This document shows, one piece after another, positions 1 to 8,308 of a DNA stretch of 64,000 bases. Position 1 is the stretch's first letter, and each line of letters begins with the position of its first letter. The notes below the pieces were generated by a model. The model had not been told where the DNA came from. It saw only the letters and a program-made list of their open reading frames with translations, and made no database searches. The translations under genes and the position numbers were made by a program. The DNA comes from Bin90 sp965214635 (GTDB taxonomy: Bacteria; Chloroflexota; Dehalococcoidia; Lucifugimonadales; JADFKI01), in assembly GCA_965214635.1 (NCBI GenBank), contig OZ243964.1:124001-188000 (forward strand), written 5' to 3'.

Positions 1-52
1 AGTAGCCCATATCATCGGCAAGTATCAGGATGATGTTCGGTCGCTGTGTCAT
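1..52 (-). CDS. Sulfatase, N-terminal fragment cut by window edge
   Basis: The first 17 codons read leftward from an ATG at 52 give MTQRPNIILILADDMGY. This is the standard first strand of the alkaline-phosphatase-like sulfatase fold, where the Asp pair after the hydrophobic strand ligates the active-site calcium. A ribosome binding site (AAAGGA, about 7 nt upstream) supports this start. Sulfatases of this type hydrolyse sulfate esters after conversion of a Cys or Ser to formylglycine; that residue lies outside the window, so activity and substrate cannot be judged. The gene is transcribed in the same direction as ilvD but is separated from it by 306 bp with a stem-loop. Confidence 0.75.
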   Translation of the reverse strand, partial: MTQRPNIILILADDMGY

Positions 53-358
53 AGCAAGTCCTTTGATAGTTGGTAGATTGACGGTTCAAGGAGCAGTCTG
101 ATTATCCGAGAATTGGAGTCAGTGGTCAAACCATGAGCCATTGAGCATGCTCACCACAAAGCCGATAATCACGCTCACGAGTGTGCGGGCGAATTGTGCT
201 GTTACCGGGACATATTCCATATATGTGTGCAACTAACGACATGGGCAATCGTGCTTAAATCGCACGCGCCAACTAACAATTGAGAGCCGAACAAGCCTAA
301 ACGCAGTGCTCCGGCCCTCAATTCATAACTCTTAATTCCCCAAATCTCTTAATTGTGG
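53..358. other. Intergenic region between ilvD and the sulfatase gene
   Basis: No convincing ORF on either strand. It holds one 12-bp inverted repeat (278-323, listed separately) just after the ilvD stop and the ribosome binding site of the sulfatase gene at its left end. I see nothing else. Confidence 0.6.
278..323 (-). terminator. Stem-loop downstream of ilvD
   Basis: Arms 278-289 and 312-323 are reverse complements over 12 positions with one non-Watson-Crick pair, which is a G-U wobble when transcribed leftward. The loop is 22 nt. It starts 36 nt after the ilvD stop. The descending arm ends in an A/T-rich stretch but without a clean U-tract, so intrinsic termination is plausible rather than certain. 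Confidence 0.45.
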
Positions 359-2044
359 TTAAGTGGTTACTGCGCCCAACGATGCGGACGACACCTGCTT
401 AGCGTACTTGGCGAGGACGCCCCTGTCGTAGTTCGGCGGGGGGGCTTTCCACCCTGCGCGGCGCTGCTCCAGTTCAGCGTCGGAGAGGTTCACGCTGAGG
501 TCGCGCGTTTCGGCGTTGAAGCGCACGATGTCGCCGTCGCGCAGCAAGCCGATAGGCCCGCCGACCGCTGCTTCCGGCGCCACATGCCCGATGCAAGGCC
601 CACGCGATGCGCCGGAGAAGCGCCCGTCGGTGATCAGCATCGTGGAATCGCCCAGCCCTGCGCCCATTATTGCGCCCGTTACCGCAAGCATCTCCTGCAT
701 ACCCGGCCCGCCCTTAGGCCCTTCGTAGCGCACTACCACCACATCGCCATCCTTGATTTCGCCGCCGATGATGGCGTCGAACGCCGGGCGCTCGCCGTTG
801 AACACGCGTGCCGGTCCTTCGTGCGAGGTGTGTTTCGTTCCAGACACCTTGATGACCGCGCCCTCTGGCGCGAGGTTACCCTTGAGGATGACCAGCCCGC
901 CTGTGGGACTGCGCGGCGACGACACCGGATATATAACACGGTTGTCCGGTGCGCCGTCGAACTCGTCGAGGTTCTCTGCGAGTGTCTTGCCTGTAACCGT
1001 CAGTGTGTCGCCATGCAGCAAGCCGGCTTCTAGCAGCTGCTTCATCACCACGGGGACACCGCCCGACTTGTCCACATCGCTCATCACGAAGCGCCCACCG
1101 GGACGCAGGTCGGTTATGTAGGGAGTGCGGCGGCTGATTTCGTCGAAGTCGTCAATGGTGAGGGGGACTTGGGCTTCGTGCGCTATCGCCAGCAGGTGCA
1201 GCACGGCGTTGGTTGAGCCGCCCATCGCCATCACGACGGTGATAGCGTTCTCTATGGACTTGCGGGTGATGATGTCGCGCGGGGTGATGCCGCGTTCCAG
1301 CATGTTGTACATCACCTCACCGGTGGAGTGTGCGACATCTTCGTTGCGGGGGTCGACGGCGGGTATGGACGCTGCGCCCGGGATGGACATGCCCATCGCC
1401 TCTATGGCAGAGGACATCGTGTTCGCTGTGAACATACCACTGCAAGCACCCTCGCCCGGGCACGCCACGCGTTCCATAGCCAGCAGCTCGTCCAACGACA
1501 AGTCGCCGGTGGAGAAAGCACCGCAGGCTTCGTACATATCCTGAATGTTAATGTCCTGCCCCATGTAGTTGCCGGGAAGGATGGCGCCGCCATACACGAA
1601 CAGCGACGGCACATCGAGACGGGCTATCGCCATCATAGCGCCGGGCATGTTCTTGTCGCACGCCGCCACGACCACCAGCCCGTCCATGCCTTCGCCGAAG
1701 GTTACGGTCTCGATGGAGTCGGCTATGACCTCGCGGCTCACCAGCGAAGCCTTCATCCCCTCAGTGCCCATGGATATGCCGTCGCTGATGGTGATTGTGC
1801 CGAACAGGAAGGGGACAGAGTTGGCGTCCCACAAGCCTTGCTTGACCTTTTGGGCGATGCGGTCGAGATGCACATTGCACGGGGTTACATCGCTTGCGAG
1901 GTTTGCCACGGCGACGAAGGGTTTCTCGAAGTCCTCATCTTTCAGCCCCACGGCGCGCAGCATGGAGCGTGCGGGCGCTCTGTCCGGCCCGTCCACCACC
2001 ACATGGCTCTTGTGCCGCAGCCGGGATATTGTGTCTGTTGCCAT
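359..2044 (-). CDS. ilvD: Dihydroxy-acid dehydratase
   Basis: Catalyses dehydration of 2,3-dihydroxy-3-methylbutanoate (and the isoleucine-branch homologue) to the 2-oxo acid in branched-chain amino acid synthesis, in the cytoplasm. The 561-residue product has normal family length. Three cysteines expected to bind the Fe-S cluster are visible: Cys56 (TPCN), Cys129 (ACDKNMPG) and Cys201 (GACSGMFTANTM). The family block GRFSGASRGPCIGH is near residue 475. The ATG at 2044 has an AGGAGAA site 6 nt upstream and an extended -10 promoter element about 50 nt upstream. No other ilv or leu gene is in the window. Confidence 0.97.
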   Translation of the reverse strand: MATDTISRLRHKSHVVVDGPDRAPARSMLRAVGLKDEDFEKPFVAVANLASDVTPCNVHLDRIAQKVKQGLWDANSVPFLFGTITISDGISMGTEGMKASLVSREVIADSIETVTFGEGMDGLVVVAACDKNMPGAMMAIARLDVPSLFVYGGAILPGNYMGQDINIQDMYEACGAFSTGDLSLDELLAMERVACPGEGACSGMFTANTMSSAIEAMGMSIPGAASIPAVDPRNEDVAHSTGEVMYNMLERGITPRDIITRKSIENAITVVMAMGGSTNAVLHLLAIAHEAQVPLTIDDFDEISRRTPYITDLRPGGRFVMSDVDKSGGVPVVMKQLLEAGLLHGDTLTVTGKTLAENLDEFDGAPDNRVIYPVSSPRSPTGGLVILKGNLAPEGAVIKVSGTKHTSHEGPARVFNGERPAFDAIIGGEIKDGDVVVVRYEGPKGGPGMQEMLAVTGAIMGAGLGDSTMLITDGRFSGASRGPCIGHVAPEAAVGGPIGLLRDGDIVRFNAETRDLSVNLSDAELEQRRAGWKAPPPNYDRGVLAKYAKQVSSASLGAVTT

Positions 2045-2097
2045 TGCCGTTTCTCCTTATTGGCGTAGTGTTGCGCTGATGTGTTTTCTGTCGTGAA

Positions 2098-2106
2098 ATT
2101 ATAGCA
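2098..2106 (-). promoter_or_regulatory. Extended -10 promoter for ilvD
   Basis: On the leftward strand the sequence TGCTATAAT occurs, a perfect TATAAT preceded by the TGn extension, about 53 nt upstream of the ilvD ATG. No good -35 hexamer is visible at normal spacing, as is usual for extended -10 promoters. Confidence 0.45.
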
Positions 2107-2293
2107 GTGTTGCTGGTGGTTGGTTAGTTTTTTGGATGTTAGCCGTGATTCTTGCGGCAGTGGCTGCGCATCCGGGCGATTCGGTCGGCTTGTCGCAGGC
2201 ATATCGTATCGTGCGGTGTGTTCCCTCTGTGTTCTAGCGCGAAAGCGTGCTTTCCGCATAATCGGGCATCCTCACGCCTAGCAACTCTCCCGT

Positions 2294-2686
2294 CTACTTG
2301 CAATTCACCCTTTCATAAAACTCTTCGGCGAGCCGCACCACTTCGGCTATCTCTTGGCGAGTGCGGATGCGGCGGCGGTATTGGGCTTCGCCGTCGCTCG
2401 CATCGTCGCCTAGATACTCCACATCCACGGCGATGCGCTCTTTGACATTATCTAGCTCTTCATCCGGGCGCGTGGAAAACAGCATCGCGTCACACATCGC
2501 AAAGTGTTCCATCATCTGCAGCTGCTCATAGGTGAAGTGCTTGTCATACTGAGAAGCCGAGATCTGTTCGTCTGCCCAGCCGTCGTCCAGCAGCGTATAG
2601 GCGAATGTCAGCGCCACAACTATCAGCATCGCTGAAGACGCCGTTAGAAACGGGTGTGCAATTGCGATTTGCAGCGCTCGGTTCAT
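2294..2686 (-). CDS. Small membrane-anchored protein of unknown function
   Basis: A 130-residue product starting at the ATG at 2686 (MNRALQIAIAHPF), chosen because a purine-rich site (AAGAGAAG) precedes it and because residues 11-34 form a single hydrophobic segment, giving an N-in anchored protein with a charged exterior domain. A much longer in-frame ORF exists upstream, but its extra residues are arginine-rich and low in complexity, typical of non-coding reading. The soluble part is acidic then basic, with Arg/Glu-rich helices. I do not recognise the family. It follows a 61-codon gene on the same strand. Confidence 0.6.
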   Translation of the reverse strand: MNRALQIAIAHPFLTASSAMLIVVALTFAYTLLDDGWADEQISASQYDKHFTYEQLQMMEHFAMCDAMLFSTRPDEELDNVKERIAVDVEYLGDDASDGEAQYRRRIRTRQEIAEVVRLAEEFYERVNCK

Positions 2687-2817
2687 ATTGCTTCTCTTGC
2701 GACGAACAGACTGTCGGATACGCGCGGGCGTTGCGCTGGGTCGAACTTGAAAAGATCCACAAAAAGAGAGGGGTAAGCGAAACTTACCCCCAAGAATTCG
2801 TAACGAGTTGTGCTGAG

Positions 2818-3003
2818 CTACTCGGGCTTGTGCTTTTCGATTAGGGCGACGGCCCGCTCGTCCAAGCCGCTGAGGGATTTGCCCGCATCGTAGTAGGCAA
2901 TGCCTAGGTCGACATCGCGATGAATCTTCTCGAAGTCGCGCTTGCCCTGCCATTCGCTTTTCAGCTCAGTAAAGAGTGCGTTTATGTGTTCCCTCTTGAA
3001 CAT
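2818..3003 (-). CDS. Small hypothetical protein (61 aa)
   Basis: Starts at ATG 3003 (MFKREHINALF) with an AAGGACGG site 7 nt upstream. The product is a charged helical protein rich in Lys, Glu and Asp, with no membrane segment or cysteine motif. Position and orientation suggest it is co-transcribed between the reductive-dehalogenase-like gene and the small membrane protein. No family recognised. Confidence 0.5.
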   Translation of the reverse strand: MFKREHINALFTELKSEWQGKRDFEKIHRDVDLGIAYYDAGKSLSGLDERAVALIEKHKPE

Positions 3004-3110
3004 CTGCCGTCCTTGCGTTCATGTGCCGTGTGAAAATCGGCGAACGATGCATTGACGCAGGGATACATCTGTACATAGAGCATCCCTGCGTGCCTGTTCG
3101 TACGGTTTGA

Positions 3111-4373
3111 CTACTCGTCGCCGCGAGTGGTGCCGCCCTCGTCGAGTATCTTCTTCAGCTCAGCGGAGAAGTCCATTATCTCTTCCGTGGAGAGCATGTC
3201 GTTCTCCAAGCGCTCCTTGAACTCCTCGAACAGCCAGTCTTCCCTACGCCCGTGCGGGATCTCGAAGAACTGGTGGTTGAAGTGAGGCAGGCTGCCGGGG
3301 CCAAAGTAGCCCTTGTCGCGCAGCTCATAGCCCTCGAGGTTGTCGGTGCCCTTGCCCAGCACTTCGCCGGTATCCACATAGTGCTGCATGACGGCGGGCG
3401 CTCCGTACTTTTGGATGGGGCAGACCTTCATGCACACGCCGCAACCTTCGTAGCGCGCCATCACTGGGCGGCAGCGTTCGTACATGAGCTTGTTTTTTTC
3501 GGCGCCGCGCCACCAGACCTTTTCTTTAACCAGAGCGCGACCGGGGCAGCGATTCACGCACACTTGGCAGATTTGGCAGAAATTGTGCAGCCCGTAGTCC
3601 ACCGGCTCGTCGTAAGTAATGGGGGCGTCAGTGGTGATCATCGCTAGGCGGGCGCGCGAGCCGAAGTGCGGCGAAAGCAGCTGCCCGTTTGCACCCAACT
3701 GCCCGAGGCCAGCGGCGACGAACATTGGGATGTAGACGCCGCTGTTGTCGTTGGGGCTGTGCACCTGAGCGTGGTAGCCGAGGCTGCGGATGTAGTCGGC
3801 GAGGTCTAGCGCCAGCGCACCTTCGATCTCGTATGTCCCGAAGTGCGCAAACTCCGCCTCGAGGCTCGGGATGGTCTGGGTCTGGTAATAGTCCTGCTCC
3901 AGCGCAAGGCAGATGGTGTGTTCGTACTTGACCCAGCGCTTCTTGCTGACATAGGCGTACTTGTGGTCGAACTTGGTAAAGCCGACTTCGCCGAAGCCCA
4001 GCTCTCGCGCCTTGAGCCGGATTATCTCGGTCATGTCCTTGCCGACTTCAGGCTCAGCAGTAGGGGGAAGGTCGCCGGTGAGAAGCGATGCGTCAACGAG
4101 CGGCTTGTTTATCTCGTCGTGGCGCTCGCGGTACTTCAACACCTCTTCGGTATAGACCGACCACACCCATTCGCGGTCAGCGGCCTTCTCGATGTTCTGG
4201 GACTCCACGGGGTACACCCGGCTGTAGAACGACACATCGCCATCCCGCTTGGGTATGCCCGGCACCGTGGCAAGGTCATCTGCCACGGGTATCTCCACAT
4301 CGGGATCTCCATGCAGCCTACCCGGCCGCTTCACTATGTGGCTTACGCTCTTTTTGGGGACTTCCTTTAACAT
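3111..4373 (-). CDS. Reductive-dehalogenase-like (RdhA/QueG family) 4Fe-4S protein
   Basis: The 420-residue product ends with two ferredoxin-type cluster motifs: CQICQVCVNRCP near residue 279 (CX2CX2CX3CP) and a second with a distant first Cys, then GCGVCMKVCP. Just before them, AGLGQLGANGQLLSPHFG matches the corrinoid-binding region shared by reductive dehalogenases and epoxyqueuosine reductase. Length and the full N-terminal domain fit RdhA better than QueG. The ATG at 4373 is preferred over an in-frame TTG two codons upstream because GGGAGGG lies 8 nt before the ATG. No twin-arginine signal peptide and no rdhB-type membrane anchor gene is adjacent, so a cytoplasmic role is inferred. The natural substrate is unknown. 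Confidence 0.8.
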   Translation of the reverse strand: MLKEVPKKSVSHIVKRPGRLHGDPDVEIPVADDLATVPGIPKRDGDVSFYSRVYPVESQNIEKAADREWVWSVYTEEVLKYRERHDEINKPLVDASLLTGDLPPTAEPEVGKDMTEIIRLKARELGFGEVGFTKFDHKYAYVSKKRWVKYEHTICLALEQDYYQTQTIPSLEAEFAHFGTYEIEGALALDLADYIRSLGYHAQVHSPNDNSGVYIPMFVAAGLGQLGANGQLLSPHFGSRARLAMITTDAPITYDEPVDYGLHNFCQICQVCVNRCPGRALVKEKVWWRGAEKNKLMYERCRPVMARYEGCGVCMKVCPIQKYGAPAVMQHYVDTGEVLGKGTDNLEGYELRDKGYFGPGSLPHFNHQFFEIPHGRREDWLFEEFKERLENDMLSTEEIMDFSAELKKILDEGGTTRGDE

Positions 4374-4797
4374 CGACAATTCCCTCCCGATTTACTATGC
4401 TGCGCCTTAATACTTTGACACTCTGCGGATATTAGACCCAAAATCATAATATGTCAAGATGAGATAAACATAAAACAGAGGTTTCTAGCCAACGACGCTG
4501 CCTAAACCTGAGTTCGCTCCGTTCAAGTTACCATACGCCTAATTCATCCTAAAATCCAGCGGTTTTGGTCATTAATTTAGACTTTGCCTAAAAATCATAA
4601 GGCGTAAGTGGATATTTCCAATTTTGTATCCGATTGAATGCGGTTTTTGCGATTCTCTCCATTTTCTTCTTGAACATCGCGCGAACACGGATTCGCTATT
4701 GCTCGCTAGTGCCTAGTGTGCGTTGTGGTAACATACATCCGGCTCGTAATACAGGCGGGCTAGCAATGCCGATAGACATACTTTTTTAGGAGACGCG
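4374..4797. other. AT-richer divergent intergenic region
   Basis: This is the 424-bp region between the leftward dehalogenase-like gene and the rightward molybdopterin enzyme gene. It is visibly richer in A and T than the flanking genes and must hold both promoters. One candidate rightward promoter is listed. I see no ORF or RNA gene. Confidence 0.6.
4723..4752 (+). promoter_or_regulatory. Candidate promoter for molybdopterin hydroxylase gene
   Basis: TTGTGG (4723-4728) and TAATAC (4747-4752) are separated by 18 nt, about 45 nt upstream of the start codon at 4798. Each hexamer departs from consensus, so this is tentative. Confidence 0.3.
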
Positions 4798-7077
4798 ATG
4801 ACTACTGTCCAAGAACCCCAATCCGACCTCGCCATAAGCCGTGGCTACAAGACGGTCGGCACTCGTCCTGTGAGGCACGACGGTGTCGACAAAGTAACCG
4901 GACGCGCGCTGTACGGGGCGGACATCAACCCCGCCGGGCTGCTGCACGGGAAGGTGCTTCGCAGCCCCCATGCGCATGCGCGCATCCTGTCGATAGACAC
5001 CAGTGCCGCCGAAGCACATCCTGATGTGAAGGCTGTGGTTACATCGGCAGACCTTGCGCCTATGAAGCCTGTGCCACAAATAGCGCAGCTGGGTGTTCCC
5101 ATCTCCGAGAACATCCTCGCAAATGGCAAGGTTCTTTACAAGGGGCATCCCATAGCCGCCGTCGCGGCAGTGAACCCGCATGTGGCGGAAGAGGCGCTGT
5201 CCCTTATAGAGGTGGAGTACGAGGTGCTGCCTAGCGTGTCCAATGTGGAAGATGCGCTCGAGCCTGATGCGCCGGTGCTGCATGAGCATTGGATTGAGCG
5301 AGGCGGCGACGACAACATCCCTGCCAGCAAGAACATCGCTGACCACGAGCAGCACATCTTCGGAGACTTGGACGCTGGCTTCGCCGCTGCAGACCGCGTT
5401 TTCGAGCGCGAGTTTCGCACCAAGACGGTGCATCAAGGGTACATAGAGCCGCACACGGCGACCGCTCTGTGGGCGCCGAACAACGACCGCCTGACGATTT
5501 GGAGCAGCAGCCAAGGGCACTTCGCCATGCGCGACAGCACGGCGCAGGTGCTGGGCATCCCCAACTCGCAGATCAAGGTCGTCCCGATGGAAATCGGCGG
5601 CGGATTCGGCGGCAAGACGCTGGCGTATTTGGAGGCGGTGTCGTCTGCGCTCTCCCGCAAGAGCGGCCGTCCGGTGAAGTCCACGATGACCCGCACTGAA
5701 GTGCTTGAAGCGTCGGGCCCCACTGCCGGCGGCTACATAAAAATCAAGATGGGCGTAACCAATGAGGGGCGCATCACAGCGGCTCAGATATACTTCGCAT
5801 TCGAGGGCGGGGCGTATCCGGGTGCGCCGCTGCCGGGGTCGTGCGCTGCGGTGTTCGCTCCATACTTCATAGAGAATGTGCGGATGGACGGCTACGACAT
5901 CATGACCAACAAGCCTAAAACGGCGGCGTATCGCGCGCCGGGCGCACCGATTGTGTGCTTTGCGTCTGAAAGTCTTATAGACGAAATCGCCGCTGATTTG
6001 GGGATGAACCCCATGGACTTCCGTCTGTTGAATGTGGCGACGCCCGGAACACGCCGCGCGGACGGTGTTTTGAACGGCCCGATAGGGGCGCAAGAGGTGA
6101 TGGATGCTGTGGTGGCGCATCCGCACTACAATACCCCGCTCGAGGGGCCGAACCGCGGGCGCGGCATCGCTATGGGCTTTTGCCGCAACAACTCGGGCAT
6201 GGCGTCCGCCATCGCCAATGTGCTGACCAACGGCACTGTGAGCCTCATAGAAGGATCTATGGACATCGGTGGTTCGCGCACTGCGGTTGCCCAGATGTTT
6301 GCGGAAACGCTTGGCTTGCCGATAGAGAATGTCGTACCCACAGTGGGGGACACGGACTCGGTGGGATTCACCTCCACATCAGGTGGCAGCGGCGTGGCAT
6401 TCAAATCGGGATGGGCAGCACATGAAGCCGCCAACGATGTCAAGCGGCAGTTTATTGAGCGGGCGGCAATGATATGGGAGACGGACGAGTCGCAGGTGGA
6501 ATATGTGGACGGCGGGTTGCGCCACGAGTCAGACACGGAGCTTCGCATATCGTTCAAAGACCTAGCGGCGCGGATGTCTGAAACGGGCGGCCCAATCGTT
6601 GGGCGTGCAAACATGAACCCTGGTGGATCCGCCGGCTCATACGCTGCCAACATCGTGGATGTGGAGGTTGACCCGGAGACCGGCAAGGTGCACATCCTGC
6701 GCTATACCGCTTTCCAAGATGTGGGCGTCGCCGTTCATCCGAGCTATGTGGAGGGGCAGATACAGGGCGGCACGGTGCAGGGCATAGGCTGGGCGCTGAA
6801 CGAAGAGTACTACATGAGCGATGACGGGCAGATGCTCAACTCTAGCCTGCTGGACTATCGCATGCCTGTGGCGCTCGACCTGCCGATGATAGATGCGGTG
6901 ATGCTGGAAGTGCCGAACCCGGCGCATCCCTACGGAGTCAAGGGTGTGGGCGAGGCGAACATCGTGCCGCCGCTCGCTGCCATATCCAATGCCATCGCTG
7001 ACGCCACCGGCGTGCGCCACCGCAGCTTGCCGATGAACCCGCAGACGGTGGCTGCACCACTGAACGCCACCGAGTAG
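4798..7077 (+). CDS. Xanthine dehydrogenase/CoxL-type molybdopterin-binding subunit
   Basis: A 759-residue large subunit of the molybdenum hydroxylase family, which hydroxylates purines, aldehydes, aromatic acids or oxidises CO. Early residues (RHDGVDKVTGRALYGADI) match the hammerhead domain. EIGGGFGGKT near residue 266 and AYRAPGAPIVCFASE near 380 are cofactor-binding blocks, and GVKGVGEANIVPP near 720 carries the conserved catalytic Glu. The ATG follows AGGAG by 6-7 nt. The FAD subunit and the 2Fe-2S subunit that normally accompany it are absent on both sides. The active-site loop is not the AYXCSFR signature of true CO dehydrogenase, so the substrate is unknown. Confidence 0.9.
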   Translation: MTTVQEPQSDLAISRGYKTVGTRPVRHDGVDKVTGRALYGADINPAGLLHGKVLRSPHAHARILSIDTSAAEAHPDVKAVVTSADLAPMKPVPQIAQLGVPISENILANGKVLYKGHPIAAVAAVNPHVAEEALSLIEVEYEVLPSVSNVEDALEPDAPVLHEHWIERGGDDNIPASKNIADHEQHIFGDLDAGFAAADRVFEREFRTKTVHQGYIEPHTATALWAPNNDRLTIWSSSQGHFAMRDSTAQVLGIPNSQIKVVPMEIGGGFGGKTLAYLEAVSSALSRKSGRPVKSTMTRTEVLEASGPTAGGYIKIKMGVTNEGRITAAQIYFAFEGGAYPGAPLPGSCAAVFAPYFIENVRMDGYDIMTNKPKTAAYRAPGAPIVCFASESLIDEIAADLGMNPMDFRLLNVATPGTRRADGVLNGPIGAQEVMDAVVAHPHYNTPLEGPNRGRGIAMGFCRNNSGMASAIANVLTNGTVSLIEGSMDIGGSRTAVAQMFAETLGLPIENVVPTVGDTDSVGFTSTSGGSGVAFKSGWAAHEAANDVKRQFIERAAMIWETDESQVEYVDGGLRHESDTELRISFKDLAARMSETGGPIVGRANMNPGGSAGSYAANIVDVEVDPETGKVHILRYTAFQDVGVAVHPSYVEGQIQGGTVQGIGWALNEEYYMSDDGQMLNSSLLDYRMPVALDLPMIDAVMLEVPNPAHPYGVKGVGEANIVPPLAAISNAIADATGVRHRSLPMNPQTVAAPLNATE

Positions 7078-7402
7078 TTTTTGTAAACACAAGGGCTACA
7101 CGGCAGCTTGCCTAGATGCTGCGAAACCACTTTCAAGTGTGCATCACATAGCAGACAAGCCGCACACCGAACATTGCAGGCTAACAAGGCGCCCCTGCTC
7201 GCGCGTATTCCCGTTTCGGCGGGAACAGTCGGGTGGGGGCGCAGCCTTTGGTGCAACCACAGCGACTTTGCGGAAAAACGCTCGTGTTGGGAATAGTATA
7301 TCTGTTCGCCAATGTGGTATGGTGTCCATATGACAGGGCATGATGGGGAGTATGCCCAAGAGCAATTTGGGACAAAATCCGATGAAGGTGGGATGATTTC
7401 AG
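7078..7402. other. Intergenic region upstream of the methyltransferase pair
   Basis: 325 bp without a convincing gene. It contains a short perfect hairpin at 7208-7225 (6-bp arms, 6-nt loop) of the kind seen in dispersed REP-like repeats. I see no clear promoter or RNA. Confidence 0.5.
7208..7225. repeat. Short REP-like hairpin
   Basis: TTCCCG (7208-7213) and CGGGAA (7220-7225) pair perfectly around a 6-nt loop. No second copy is obvious in the window, so the repeat status is a guess. Confidence 0.3.
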
Positions 7403-8305
7403 ATGACACTTATTAACCGTTCCCTAATGCACGAAGCCATGTGGGAATCCGATGGCGGATCGTCGGCACTCTATCACGCCGATGCGTTTGCGCTGATGTC
7501 AGACATCCCGTCTGACAGCGTGGACTGCATTTGGACCGACCCGCCCTATCGCCTGTCCAATGACGGCGTAACCTGCGTTGCAGGCAAGCGTGTCAGCGTC
7601 AACAAGGGCAAGTGGGACCGCAGCGAGGGGATTGATAGCGACCACGATTTCAACCTTTCGTGGCTGCGAGAGTGCCATCGCATCCTGAAGCCCTCCGGCA
7701 CGATATGGGTAACGGGAACGCTGCACATATACCTGAGTGTGGGAATGGCTATGATGCAGCTGGGATTTCGCATCCTGAACGACATAATTTGGGAGAAGAC
7801 CAACCCCCCGCCCAATCTGGGCTGCCGCTGTTTCACCCATTCTACCGAGACCATCCTGTGGGCTACGAAAGCGCCCAAAAACAGTAGGCACAAGTACACA
7901 TTCAACTACGACGATATGAAAGCCGAAAACGGCGGCAAGCAGATGAAGACCGTGTGGAAATATCCTGCCGCTAGTCGCAAAGAGAAGCAGTTCGGCAAGC
8001 ATCCCACGCAGAAACCCATCGCACTGATAGACCGCTGTTTGCGCGCAAGCACCAACCCCGGCGACTTGGTGTTCGACCCGTTTGCGGGTTCGGCATCGAC
8101 CGGCGTTGCGGCGCTGTCGATAGGCAGGCGTTTTGTCGGCAGCGAGGTAGAAGCGGAATACGCCGACATTGGCAGCCGCCGCTTGGACAGCATATCACTC
8201 AGCCGCACACCATCGCACAGCATGCTAGGTTCCCATGATGACTCACACAACCCTGCGTCCATTAACCTAGTGCGAAATGCCGAGTACACTCTCGTCGAGC
8301 GATAG
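7403..8305 (+). CDS. DNA methyltransferase, beta-class N6-adenine/N4-cytosine type (DpnA/MboII-like)
   Basis: A 300-residue SAM-dependent DNA methylase. The catalytic motif TDPPYRLSNDG lies at residues 45-55, followed by VSVNKGKWDRS, a pairing typical of DpnA/MboII-like adenine methylases. The SAM-binding motif FDPFAGSASTG comes near residue 226, after HPTQKPIALI, so the order (motif IV before motif I) is beta-class. The last 40 residues lack family motifs. A second methylase gene starts 3 bp after the stop. No restriction endonuclease gene is adjacent, so the pair looks like orphan methylases or the remnant of a restriction-modification system. Target sequence unknown. Confidence 0.88.
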   Translation: MTLINRSLMHEAMWESDGGSSALYHADAFALMSDIPSDSVDCIWTDPPYRLSNDGVTCVAGKRVSVNKGKWDRSEGIDSDHDFNLSWLRECHRILKPSGTIWVTGTLHIYLSVGMAMMQLGFRILNDIIWEKTNPPPNLGCRCFTHSTETILWATKAPKNSRHKYTFNYDDMKAENGGKQMKTVWKYPAASRKEKQFGKHPTQKPIALIDRCLRASTNPGDLVFDPFAGSASTGVAALSIGRRFVGSEVEAEYADIGSRRLDSISLSRTPSHSMLGSHDDSHNPASINLVRNAEYTLVER

Positions 8306-8308
8306 CTG

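Noticed and set aside
353..2068. Long rightward ORFs across the ilvD region (353-1033, 1125-1544, 1328-2068, 1569-2096)
   Set aside because: They are antisense to a full-length, motif-complete ilvD and have Arg/His-rich shadow composition without ribosome binding sites.
4786..6126. 446-codon leftward ORF antisense to the molybdopterin gene
   Set aside because: The composition is dominated by His, Arg and Val, typical of the reverse frame of GC-rich coding DNA; the forward frame has complete family motifs.
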